A program made the position numbers and the translations under genes. From contig OX387182.1 of assembly GCA_947561395.2 (NCBI GenBank), positions 48,601,949 through 48,665,948 of the forward strand: DNA of 64,000 nucleotides, given 5' to 3'. The DNA is from Buxus sempervirens (lineage: Eukaryota; Streptophyta; Magnoliopsida; Buxales; Buxaceae). Below the pieces are notes generated by a model. That model was not told where the DNA came from. It worked only from the letters and a program-made list of their open reading frames with translations, and did not search any database. Positions within the stretch are counted from its first letter, which is position 1, and every line of letters begins with the position of its first letter. Shown one piece after another: positions 29,251 to 39,784 of the stretch.

Positions 29251-30656
29251 CTAGGAGGAGCTCCTTTTGCATTGCGCTTGGATGAAGTTAACATCTGGGA
29301 AGTATTTCTGTTTTAACCAATTTGTCCACATCTTCTTTTCCCCCACAGCCAGGCTCCAAGCCACTTTACCCAACATAGCAAGATTGAATTTTTTGCTATT
29401 TTTGATATTTAAACCACCTGATCTCTTGGGGAGGCAGAGCTTGTCCCAACTAAGGGTATGAATAGGTCTCTCTTTATCCGGATGAAACCAGAAGAACCTG
29501 CAGGCTTCCTTGTCAATTTTATCAGTGACAGTGTCAGGAATTTTCATAGAACTCATGAAGAATTGAGAGGTGCTCATAAGGGTAGAGTTTATCAAAGTTA
29601 ATCTACCAGCTTGAGTCAACAGTTTAGCTTTCCACCCTTTCAGTTTTTTGTTGATTCTCTCAATCAGATTTTGAAAGTTCTTAACTTTTGGGGCATTGAT
29701 GAAGGTGGGGATACGCAAATACTTGCTTGGACTTTTGGTGGGTTTAATACTAAAAGCCCTGGTAATATTACCTTTATCCCTACCCCTGACACAAGGGCTG
29801 AAGAATAATTCAGCTTTTCTTTGTTAATTTTATGCCTAACCTTTCACAAAACCTGTCCAAAACCCAATTAAAATTTTCAGCATTTCTAACAGAGGCTCTA
29901 CCAAAAAGAATCAAATCATCTGTGTATAGCAGATGACTTATAGGTTCCCCTAATCTACAAGCCTTTATGCCATGTATGAAAATCTCCTGTTTAGACTTAA
30001 CTAAGGCATAGGATAATAATTGTTGAGTCAATATAAAAATGTAAGGAGACAGAGAGTTTCCTTGCCTAATGCCTCTCGTGGGAGAAATCCTTCCACAAGG
30101 TCTACCATTGACTAGCACACTATAACTAATAGAAGATATGCAATGCATGATAAGATCAATAAATTTTTGATTAAAGCCAAAGACATGCAAAGTTTTCTCA
30201 ATAAAGCCCCAGTCTAATCTGTCATAAGCCTTGGCAAGGTCAAGTTTAGTGGCAAACAGACCTTGCTTAGAATTCCTTTTTTTTCTTCCCTTCAATGTAG
30301 TGGTATAACTCTTGGGCAGTAATAATATTATCATTGATGTTTCTGCTCAGGACAAAAGCACTCTGGTGAGGGTAAATTAACTTGGGTATAAGAGGTCTAA
30401 GTCTGTCCACCAATATTCTAGCAATTATTTTGTAACAAAAGTTACATAGACTAATAGGTCTATACTCGGAGATTTTCCTAGGGTTCTCAATTTTGGGAAT
30501 TAAGACAATGAAAGTATGGTTAATTTTCTGATTAAACCAACCAAACTGAAAAGAATCTTTAATCATTTTGCTCACCTCATGTTTAACAATATCCCAATAA
30601 TTGCAGTAAAAAACCCCCTGAAACCCATCGGGGTCAGGGCTTTTTAGAGGACCCAT
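29251..30656 (-). pseudogene. LINE reverse transcriptase
   Basis: Across three frames: GPLKSPDPDGFQGVFYCNYW, EYRPISLCNFCYKIIARIL, KLDLAKAYDRLDWGFIE (first Asp), RGIRQGNSLSPYIF, LLYTDDLILFGR (FADD box as YTDD), then GWKAKLLTQAGRLTLINSTL and FFWFHPDKERPIHTLSWDKL. A frameshift near 30300 separates the first part from the rest. Confidence 0.88.
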
Positions 30657-30740
30657 TTTTTGAATAGTACCCCATATCTCCTCATCCGTGACAGGTCTTA
30701 GAAGTTGGTTATTTTCAAGTTCAGAGACAAAGGGGGAAAT

Positions 30741-31331
30741 TTAATCAAGAGAAGAGACATCTTTGTAACAATTATTAGCAGTGTAAACATCAGTAAAATA
30801 ATCAACAGTAATATCTTCTATTACCTTTGGATCATTGATTTCTTCATTGTTATCATCTTTCAAGGAAACGATTCTGTTGATGTTAACTCTGTGAATGGTG
30901 GAGGTGTGGAAGAATTTGGTGTTCAAATCTCCATCTTTAAGCCACTTGACTCTGGATTTCTGATACCAAATTGTTTCCTGGGCTTTGATAGCAGCAATAT
31001 AGTCCATTCTGGCTTGTTGTTCCGTAGCAATAATTCTTTGATTATTCGACGACTCAAGAGCTTTCTGGCAGTTTTTCATCTCTTCATGCTTTTCTGAAAC
31101 CATCTTATTAATATCCCCAACCACGTTTTTATTCCAGTCACTAAGAGTAGCCCTCAAATGTGTCGTCTGCCCCGTCAAACAACCTCTACTAGTCTCCCAA
31201 CTATTAGCAATAATACGAGCACAACTTGGCTCCTCTACCCAGACATTCTCAAATCTAAACACTTTATGCCTTTTAAAGTTCTTGCTTTTTAAAGTCAGAC
31301 ATAACAATTGGGTCTTGCCAAAGCATGGCAT
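30741..31331 (-). pseudogene. LINE linker between endonuclease and RT
   Basis: Contains KSRVKWLKDGDLNTKFFH, the conserved linker motif of plant L1 ORF2, preceded by a charged helical stretch (KHEEMKNCQKALESS). Confidence 0.8.
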
Positions 31332-31986
31332 GGGGGAACATGTTATACCAATTGGCAGAGCTTAAGACTCCATCAATGTTTTCACAAATTTTACCATTCC
31401 CCTCCCTACCATTGTTCCATGTGAATCTCATGCCTTCACAAGGTATTTCAATAGATTCATAATCATTAATAAGATTTTGGAATAACTCAACCTTATGTAC
31501 CTGAAGTTGAGAGCCTCCACTCTTTTCATAGCTATACATGACGACGTTAAAGTCTCCCAGAATGCACCAAGGATGACACACTCTGCTTGCAATGCGACAC
31601 AAATCATTCCACTACTTTTCTTGGACTTGAATCAGAGAGCTGGCATGAGCAAAAGACACCTCTAGATTTTCGCCAGTTTTTATACTCATGCTTATGTGGA
31701 TACACCATGGCAGCACTTCTATAAAATCAATCTGGCATGATTGGTCCCAGAGGACCCAAAACCCTTTAGTTCTATCTTGGGCAGCCATCCATCAATAATT
31801 TGGGAATCCCATTTTGCCAATCATCCTTGCAGATTTCTTTTCATTCATTAGCATTTCTGAAAGAAACACCACATTTGGTCTATTCATACGTATTAAATTA
31901 CGTAGGTGCAGTTTCATCAGGGCTTCACCAAGGCCCCGACAATTCCATGCAATAAACTTCATGGAGAGGGAGGATGTTGAGAACAC
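31273..31986 (-). pseudogene. LINE endonuclease (EEP family)
   Basis: MKFIAWNCRGLGE at the N-terminus with the conserved Asn, then after a disrupted stretch WCILGDFNVVMYSYEKSGG with the GDFN active-site motif and FTWNNGREG. Frame breaks lie between 31602 and 31792. Confidence 0.83.
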
Positions 31987-32340
31987 CCCGAACCCGAACT
32001 CAGGAGAAGACTTAGAGACTTGCCTATTTCAAACTCAGCTAAGATAAGGGAGGACGAATCTTTTCTCTTTTTTTCTCGGGTTGAGGCAGGCTTAGCTTAT
32101 AATATGATCCAAATTGCTATCCCATGCGAGCTCTCTCAAACAAGCTTGTCTAGAGCTCCGGCCCAGAGGCGGCTTCTTAGACAAGGAGGGCTGGGCTTTA
32201 GAGATCGCGTGGGATGAGGTGAGGCCCTCAGGTGGAGGTTAGGGTCCTGATTTACTCTATGGGCTCCAAAGTTAAAAAAGGTAGAAACCAGAAGGTTGGG
32301 CCCCTTAGATAGAGGCCCACAAGGGTTGACCACAAAACCC

Positions 32341-33197
32341 TAAAAAGGATATGGATTTAGCTTACCCGGGTTACCCGGAATATAACCATTGTCCTCCTTC
32401 ACATTCGTCCCACCAGCATCCTGTATGGCGCTGACTGGGTCTCAATTGACTTCTCCCTTGACACCGACGAAGAATCTCAGCAGAAGCTTGAAGACGATTT
32501 CAATGCCTCTACTACGATGGCTCGGGAGCGTTAGCGATTACTGTGTTCATCACTGCATTTGCTCAGTGGTTTGTTAGATATCCTGATGAGAAAGATGGAG
32601 GTTCCGGTGGAGCCATGGTGCTGATGATACAGCTAATGTTGTGGCAGAGAAGGAGTCATTTCTACACCCCCTGATAGAGGAAGAGCTGGAATACCACAAT
32701 GCTGAACATAAAGGTTTGGACTTCAACTAATGTTGCCGAGAGAATTTCTTTTTGTTATGCTATTTCATGGAATTTGATTTAATTAGTGAATTGGACTTGT
32801 TATGAAATTTATGATCTTTACTACTGATTTATTGTATGATTAAATGATGATTTATACTGTTTGTCTTCAGTTATAGATAGGTTTGGGTATTTTTTTAGCT
32901 CAATATACATTCTATTAGAGGTGAGGCGATTTTTATTTTTGAGTTCTTATATTTCCTTTCCTTACCGGGCTTGTTGTATATGAATGTGAAATGTTGCCAG
33001 CTAAGTATGTGTAATGTGATATGCATCTTGGGTGCGTTTCCTTATATTGGGGAATAAATACATGCTTATATTATGTGTTTTTGAATCATCAATATCTTCA
33101 TAGAAGTTAAATCAGTATATTGAATGTCTTTAAGATTTCCATGAGATTTGGAAACTACATTTTGTGTGTATTATCATTTGACTTCTTCAAGGTCTTA
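32341..33197. other. Unassigned sequence, possible LINE 5' end or host exon fragment
   Basis: GC-richer at 32340-32720 with a frame reading ILYGADWVSIDFSLDTDEES on the + strand and then stops. It matches no family I can name. 32750-33197 is AT-rich and empty. Confidence 0.35.
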
Positions 33198-34260
33198 TGT
33201 AGCGCCCCAGATCTGGGTCTGCCCTATCACAGCACCAACCCGTACCGGAGACCTACTTATGGGTCCAATAGAACCTAATAAACACAATTAACGTGTGCAA
33301 TTACAATGTAATCATCAGAGTGCATAAGATAAGAAGCATGGAATTAAAAATTTTCCATATAATAAGAGATCATCTGTGTAATAACTCCAAAAGATAATAT
33401 CTGTGTATACAACATACAATTGAGGCGACTAATTGCTCACAAATCTTTAAGTCTAAAATAATATTTACATCTCCAATACAATTTCCCATAACAAAATACT
33501 ACATCATAAAGAGAATCCTACTATGGGTAGTAGAAGTCCTCGGGCTCGTGCTCAAGCTCACCCTCACTATCTGCCTCAGTACGTGACTCACCAAGCGGAT
33601 CTGAAAACAAATCTGGTAAAACAAAACGTGTGAGACTTAAAGTCCCAGCAAGTAGCAAACATGCATGAATGGAAGCAGTTGATGCAATTCACATGATATC
33701 ATGATTGGGACAGTTTAGGCAATTTATATAACATCATGAGTAGAAGCAGTTCATGCAATTAATATTCTCAAGTCAAGCATCTAAACAATGTAACACAATA
33801 AAAATTAGCTAACAAACCTGGTAGAACTGATAATGTAAAACAAACCTGTAGAGCTCAAGATATAGAACAAAACTTTCTCAGCAGTTGCTAGAACCGATGT
33901 CACATTCCACGAACCAAGATATAGTACTCAATGCACAACCAAGTGTCAAGTGGGACTACTCATCCACTATTGAATACCAAGTGTCATGTGGGACTACTCG
34001 TCCACAAGTAAATACCAAGAGTCAAGTGGGACTACACGTCCACTGTTGATTGCCAAGTGGAATTCCCCATCCACTATCACATCAATCGAAACCAAGTGGA
34101 ATTCCCCATCCACTGCCAATAAACCATGCTCAGTCATGATATCACTAGACGAAGTGCCGATTATTACAACCAATTGTGTGCACTTACAAGTCCCATGAAG
34201 AAAATTTCCATCTGTGGACCAACGGCAGAACTCCATGATGGCAACAGCTTCAATCGGCAT
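33198..34260 (-). repeat. Fragment of a TGTAGC-type Gypsy LTR
   Basis: Begins TGTAGCGCCCCAG on the + strand, the reverse of the LTR end also seen at 45059 and 49601. A block GTGTGAGACTTAAAGTCC near 33630 and a CAGCAAGTAGCAAACATGC phrase correspond to the GTGAGAC..CAGTAAGTAGC region of the copy at 49601. The other end is not visible. Confidence 0.6.
33925..34120. repeat. Minisatellite inside the LTR fragment
   Basis: About five diverged units containing CAAGTGGGACTACTCGTCC or CAAGTGGAATTCCCCATCC, spaced 40-55 bp. It occupies the same relative place as different minisatellites in the two related LTRs. Confidence 0.7.
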
Positions 34261-35031
34261 ACCGATTGAAATAACTCACTCGGAGTCCTAACTTTGCAAG
34301 ACAAGAAGCTTCTTGGTCCTACTGGGAAGCGGCACAGTATTTGGTACCAAGATGTTCCCAGTAACCTTCGTGCACTGATTTCCAAGATTCAGGAATTCAG
34401 GCAAAGGATTGCATCATGGTCGCATGACCATCAAAATGATTCATGGCCTCTCACGGCCATGATCCATCAAAATAATTCCTGGCCATTTCGGCCATGATAT
34501 ATTAGAATATTTCATGACTATTTGGGTATGAATATTCAAAGCATTTAATTTTTATGACCGACCAAATCGGTCCAAAAATTTTACCCACTTTCTTTAGTTG
34601 GGGTGGTCAATAGCCGTAAATCGGCCACATGGTCCTCCAGAAAAAGAAGAGACCGGAATGTTTTCTTTTTACAAAAAAGTCACTGGGCCACTTTTATTTA
34701 AAGAAGAGTGATTTAGTCACTTTTTATGTGAAAGAAAAAAAAGTGTTTCGGCCACTTTCAGCCTCCTTTTCTAGAAAATCATGGCCATTCATCTTTATTG
34801 GGTAAATCAAACTTTTACCGATTTTAGCCAAATTCATGGCCATTCACGATTAACGAAATCATGGCCATCCAAATCGCTATTTTGGCACAAAGCTTACGGC
34901 CGATTCCATATGGTCACATTTTTTTTTTAAAACAAGAAACTTTTGGCCGATTCGCACGGCTACAATTGTTTTACTATCATTTCCTCATCACGTCTTACTG
35001 CAGCGACGTAATGAGTAAGTGAGGGGGGCAA
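34261..35031 (+). other. Likely 3' untranslated part of a Gypsy element
   Basis: Repeated phrases CATGGCCATTCA and ACCGATT, several forming short foldbacks (ATGGCCTCTCACGGCCAT), end at a purine tract GTGAGGGGGGCA immediately before an LTR start. This is how the end of the internal region of a Gypsy element looks. No integrase is recognisable. Confidence 0.45.
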
Positions 35032-36316
35032 TGTTTACACCCGCCGTAGCCCGACGGTAGTGTTTTACGGTCATGTATATCTTTTGACCGATTTGTGTCC
35101 TACCACATACAGGTCAAGTGAAACCCATGTTTACACCCGCCGTAACCCGGTGAAATCGGAGTAAACAGGGGTCTAAGTATAATATATATATATGTTTATT
35201 GGGTAAACGATAGTGAATGATTTTGCCATTAAAGCCATTAAAGGAGTTATCATGGTATGTGCTACTTTATTGGGTTTGAGGAAAATTGCTCGACGCTTGA
35301 TCAACCCCATGATACTTTTATTTGATAAAAGGTATGTTCAGTTGCCTTTTATTTATGAAAAGGTGCATTTGACCAATTATGCCTTTTGGCCGATTACGGC
35401 TCATTAAAGAAACTCTGGTAATTCTCTAAAGACGTGGAGAGTGGGGTCCCCCGCTTTTTAAAAACGTGGAGTGGTTATATAAGGTGCGTTCAACTTCCTG
35501 AAAGTGGGTCGTTGGGAGACTTTGTGGTAAAGCAAAACGGACCTGCAAACATGGGAAAGGGATCCCTCGAAGATCGTGCAAGAGTGGGACGTTGAGCAAC
35601 CGTCAAGGATTGGCTATAAAAGGCACAAACTCGAAGAGCTCGAGGACACAATCCATCCAACTGCAACCGGTTATAATATTATTTTGATCATCCGTGATCT
35701 TTATCCCTTCTCCTACACTGTAGTCAAAAGGATAAACTAGGACTTCTCTCACTGCTTTCAGTCGCAGTGACACCTTAGACCCCTCTTTACTCCAATCAAC
35801 ACCAGAATCCTGCCACCGGAGGGTAAGTTGAGGCCGCCCCTGACTCGCAGTTCTGTGTCTACAGAATCCCGAGCAGCCGGTCCCGAGACTCGCTCTGATC
35901 AAGCCAGGTGACTTGTATGTTTTCGGTTAAACAGCAATCCAAGGTGAACCCCCTAAATTGGCTTTGCTAGCAACCGCCCCCTTCCTCCTGCGCTTATACC
36001 CAATTACGGCTATAAGACCAGGACAGGCCGGTTCTGCAAGCCCTATCAGTTTTCTTTTTACTTTTTGTTTCCTTTTTGAGGATTATCTGTTGTCGCTTCC
36101 GGCCGTCGGCCGATTTTATAATAAAGGATTTGTGTGCCATTAGTTGCTTTCTCTTTCAAACACTTACAAGAACCCAAACGAAGACCGAACCCCTAGTCTT
36201 CATATTATCGCCTGACCGGTTTTATTACAGGTGACTTGCAGTACGACTGAACCGACCCCGGTTTAGATTCGGAACAGGTGCCCGGGGTCAGGACCCTACC
36301 CGAAATCATTGTATCA
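35032..36316 (+). repeat. Gypsy LTR, about 1.28 kb
   Basis: Starts TGTTTACACCCGCCGTAG after a purine tract. A second copy of that start lies 95 bp later (35127). It ends near ATCATTGTATCA, followed by TACTGGCACGCCCG, which resembles the primer-binding region of some Gypsy elements. Both boundaries are by eye. The ORF at 35603-35902 on the - strand has no known family. Confidence 0.55.
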
Positions 36317-36524
36317 AACGATACTGGCACGCCCGCATAGAGACACATCACCAACATCGACACGTGTCCACACCGGCCCAATTTCGGAGCAACAGGAACA
36401 AATTGGAGTCAACTGGAATTTTTGCTTACAAGAAATGAGCTGCATTGATTCTGTAATTTCCTCCATGACAATGTCCCTATCTGTCAACGGTGCCTCTAAC
36501 ATTTGACTGTTGGTGTCTTTAACC
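36317..36524 (+). other. Short leader after the Gypsy LTR
   Basis: About 200 bases after the presumed primer-binding site, with a 65-codon ORF (36309-36506) of no recognised family, then an abrupt change to a different element. The internal region is therefore truncated. Confidence 0.4.
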
Positions 36525-37440
36525 CTATTTTTTAACGCTCATGAGCCGAGCCTGAGCTTCAAAAATATGCCTGAGCCGAGCTTGGGTGGGCGCAACTGCT
36601 CGGCTCATTGAGTGTATGTGTGTTTGTTTATATACATATTACCAAATTAAAAATATATGTTGATATATAACTAGAAAAGTATAACTTATAATTAAATATT
36701 TTTTCTAGAGTTAAGAAGTTAACAAATTAAAAATGAGCTCTAATTAATAACTATTTGACTTAATCAAATTATAGTTTGTATTAATTAAAAACCCTAATTA
36801 ATTTTTAAGTTGTTACTTTTTCTTCGTAATGCAAGCTTTAACCTTTAGTTTTTCTGTTTCTTTCTAAAAAATTAAAAAGTTCGTTTTATTTATTTTCTTC
36901 TTTGTTACTATGATTACATGAGAATATTTTTCTTTACCTTTCTAAATGTAGGTTCCGGATCCTTTTAGTTCTTAATATTTGATAGAGAAAGGACCTAATG
37001 ACTATGGATAAAGAAGCCTTTAACTTATTTTATTTTTAAGTTTTTGTTATTGTCTATTGACTCTATTTTTCTTATCATCCATTTTTCTCGATTTTTGAAT
37101 ATCTTTGTCTATATATGATGCATTAGGACTTGGGACTTGACACAGTTGTGATTTAAAGACTACTATTGTGATTTTTTTTTAGCTTGAATAATTGTTAATC
37201 ACATGAATAGATTGGTTTTTTTTTTTTTTACATAAATTCTAAACAAAGTGTAGGATAAAATCATTTTTAGGGAGTAAGCATAGCCTTTAACCAGCCAAGC
37301 TTTTGTGAGCCGAGCCTGAGCTCAAAAATTTTAACGAGCCTGAATCGAGGTTAAGCTCCAAAATTTTTTTAGAGAGCCTAAGCCGATCTTGAGCCTTGCC
37401 CAAGGTTTATGAGCCTATGCAAAACCCGGCTCATTCATAG
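36525..37440. mobile_element. Non-autonomous DNA element with GAGCCGAGC ends
   Basis: GAGCCGAGCCTGAGCT occurs near the left end (36543) and again at 37310, with the reverse GCTCGGCTCATT at 36597. The interior is AT-rich. Subterminal clusters like this are usual in plant hAT-type elements, but I could not find clean terminal repeats or a target duplication. Confidence 0.4.
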
Positions 37441-38203
37441 CACTAAATTAAATGTTTCAGTCTTGGATCACGCGGGTTCGAGCAACTCGGTAAGTTCAGT
37501 TCAGTTTGAGCTCAATTCAAAACCGAACGAAATTATTGAAAACCACCCAAAAACCGAACCGAAATTAAGACCAAACCTATCAAACCCTAAAAAAGAACAA
37601 TTTAACATAAATAAAACCGAAACCAATATTATATTATGTTTATATTCCGAACCGAAATTAAGACCACAATTATCAAACTCCAAGAAGAAGAGAAAAAAAT
37701 GAAACAAAAAAACCATTTCCATATAACCCAAGAAAGCCTAGCCGTGCGGGCTGGCTCGCAATCTTGGTGCCGCGCGCTTAGATGCCTTTATAGACTTTTG
37801 GCTGGGAAAGATTTTGTTTCCCAGCCGATGTGGGACTTGTGCAACATAAGGAGCTAAAGTCCCACATGAGTTATCCCGTTATAGTAGTACTCGCAGAAGG
37901 AGGAGCTAAGGTTTTATGGTAGGCTTAAGCATTTTCTTATTCGAACTCGCAGAAAGATGTTGAGGAGAGGTGTTTGTTACGGCCAGCAGTTAATCGACAT
38001 CTTCGAGTTCCCAGTGGTTATTTATGTTGAACTCGTTTATGTTTCTTATTATTAAAATTTTTTATCGGAATAATGGCATCAAATTCCAATTTCACGTTTC
38101 CGGACTATAACTTTTACATTATTCATGAGTTGGTAGTGGCATTTCGCAATTCAACAGTGGTTAATATCTTATAAATGTTGATTTCTCCCTGGATTAATTG
38201 CTA
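37441..38203. other. Spacer with short repeats and paired hairpins
   Basis: CCGAACCGAAATTAAGACC occurs twice (about 37554 and 37647). Two adjacent hairpins lie at 37800-37867 (see findings). No coding region is supported. Confidence 0.5.
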
Positions 38204-38211
38204 GCTGTTGC

Positions 38212-39302
38212 TAGGGTTGCTAAACGAGCCAGCCCATTTTCTCTAAACCCCTGACCCGGCACGGCACGCCCCAGCTGGCGGGCTTAGGTATAAAAATGAT
38301 TTTTTTTTAAAACAAAACCAAGGAACATTAGGAAAAAATAGTAAAAAATCACAAAACATTCTAAAAAATATGTTTATTATTCACAAAATTGTCTTACACA
38401 TATTGGGATTGATTTTGCTCAAAAAAATATAAATAACTTCATTATTATAAGTACAAGTACAACTTTGCAAATTGATTTTTTTTTTAAACCAAGGAAAATT
38501 AGAAAAAAAAGTAAAAAATCACAAAAAAAAATTCTGAAAAATATGTTTATTATTCACAAAATTGTCTTACACGTATTGGGAAAGATTTTGCTCAAAAAAA
38601 TATAAATAAATTAATTATTACAAGTACAACTTTGCAAATATAACAATAGTAACTTGATTTATAACTTTCTTAGAGTCTTATTAAAATTTTTGGCAATGGT
38701 CGGCCTAGGGACACCCCACACACCCCCCCCCCCCCCCCCCCCCCCCATGTGAGCACTTTGCTGAGTCTACCCTCCATTGGCCAAAACGTTGAACAAGAGT
38801 CTAATAAAGTAAGAAGAGAAGAGTAAGAGATTGTAGAAGAGGTGTGGTTTGGAGTGGAAAGGGGTAGGCCTATTTATAGAAAACCAAAAGTGGCTATTTA
38901 CCACCTCTACCCTCCAATATGACTGTTATTTGGCAGTTGGAAGGGTGGAAAATGTAATTTACAGTCAATTACGACCCTACCCCCATAATATGGCTGTTAT
39001 ATATCTGTTGTGGGGGGGTAAAAGTGTAAAAAAAGTGGTTAAAACCACTTTTTTGAGGGGAAAGAGGGCGGCTAGCCCTTGGCGGGCCGGCCCGTAGTGC
39101 CCAACGACAGGCCATGCTATTGGGCGCGTGCCCTAGCGGGGTGGCCCGCGTTGAGTCGCCCACGTGCCACGGCTCGCTAGGCTGCGAGCCCTAGCGAGCA
39201 GTGCCTAAACGGGCCACGTGCTCGTTTAGGAGGGCCCGGGCACGCCAATGGCGTGCTTGGCTGTGCCGTGCCCAGGCCGGCACGGCCCAATAAGCATCCC
39301 TA
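38212..39302. mobile_element. hAT-type non-autonomous element, 1091 bp
   Basis: Ends TAGGGTTGCTAAACG and, on the other strand, TAGGGATGCTTATTG. Flanks are GCTGTTGC (38204-38211) and GCTGTTGA (39303-39310), an 8-bp duplication with one mismatch. GC-rich subterminal regions contain repeated GGCACGGC/GCCGTGCC. The AT-rich interior holds a duplicated block of about 175 bp at 38300-38640 and a run of 24 C at 38723-38746. No transposase ORF. Confidence 0.82.
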
Positions 39303-39310
39303 GCTGTTGA

Positions 39311-39784
39311 TACTCTGGCTACTTATGATATTGCGCTAGAGCTGGGAAAGATGGTAAACTCACCCTAAAAACTAGGGCAAGTAACTCGGAATGGTAGATG
39401 TTCTGGTAAACTCGCCCTAAAAACTAGGGCAAGTTTGACCAACTTTTAACCGGATTATAAGGATGAATTACCTGAAAATTCATCCGAGTTTTTAGGAAAC
39501 TCGTCCGATTAACAAGGTACAAATTAAATTATCCATATTTTTAGAAAATATCTCATTAAAACAGTATATTATCGGAGGTTTCCTTTTTAAAGGAATTCTA
39601 AAATCTAAAAATTCTTTTGAATCTAAACTTACGTTTTTGGATCTTAATTTGTGAAGAATAAGGGGATCATGAACAAAGACTCCTAAAAATTAAAAACTCT
39701 TATCTTGGTTTATGGATAAAATCAAGATAAGAACTCAAATCTAAATAAATCTTGGTTTCATAACCTATATTTTTCACTCATGAA
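39311..39784. other. Spacer with a two-copy repeat
   Basis: GTAAACTC(A/G)CCCTAAAAACTAGGGCAAGT occurs twice within 39353-39433, each copy holding the foldback CCCTAAAAACTAGGG. No gene. Confidence 0.6.

Larger units (their letters stand above)
27808..32340 (-). mobile_element. L1-type LINE retrotransposon, degraded
   Basis: The run of T at 27803-27818 is its poly(A) tail read from the other strand. Going 5' on the - strand the order is RNase H, zf-RVT, reverse transcriptase, linker, endonuclease, as in plant L1 elements. ORF1 is not identifiable; 32000-32340 may be its remnant. Multiple stops and frameshifts are seen. No target duplication was found. The 5' limit is approximate. Confidence 0.88.

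Noticed and set aside
27940-32047. + strand ORFs such as 30705-31097 and 29611-29808
   Set aside because: They are antisense shadows of the L1 LINE, whose RT and endonuclease motifs are clear on the - strand.
33198-35031. Host gene fragments at 34164-34497
   Set aside because: Protein-like stretches (KKLLGPTGKRHSIWYQ) exist, but they have no family match and lie between LTR-type sequences. Not enough to call a gene.
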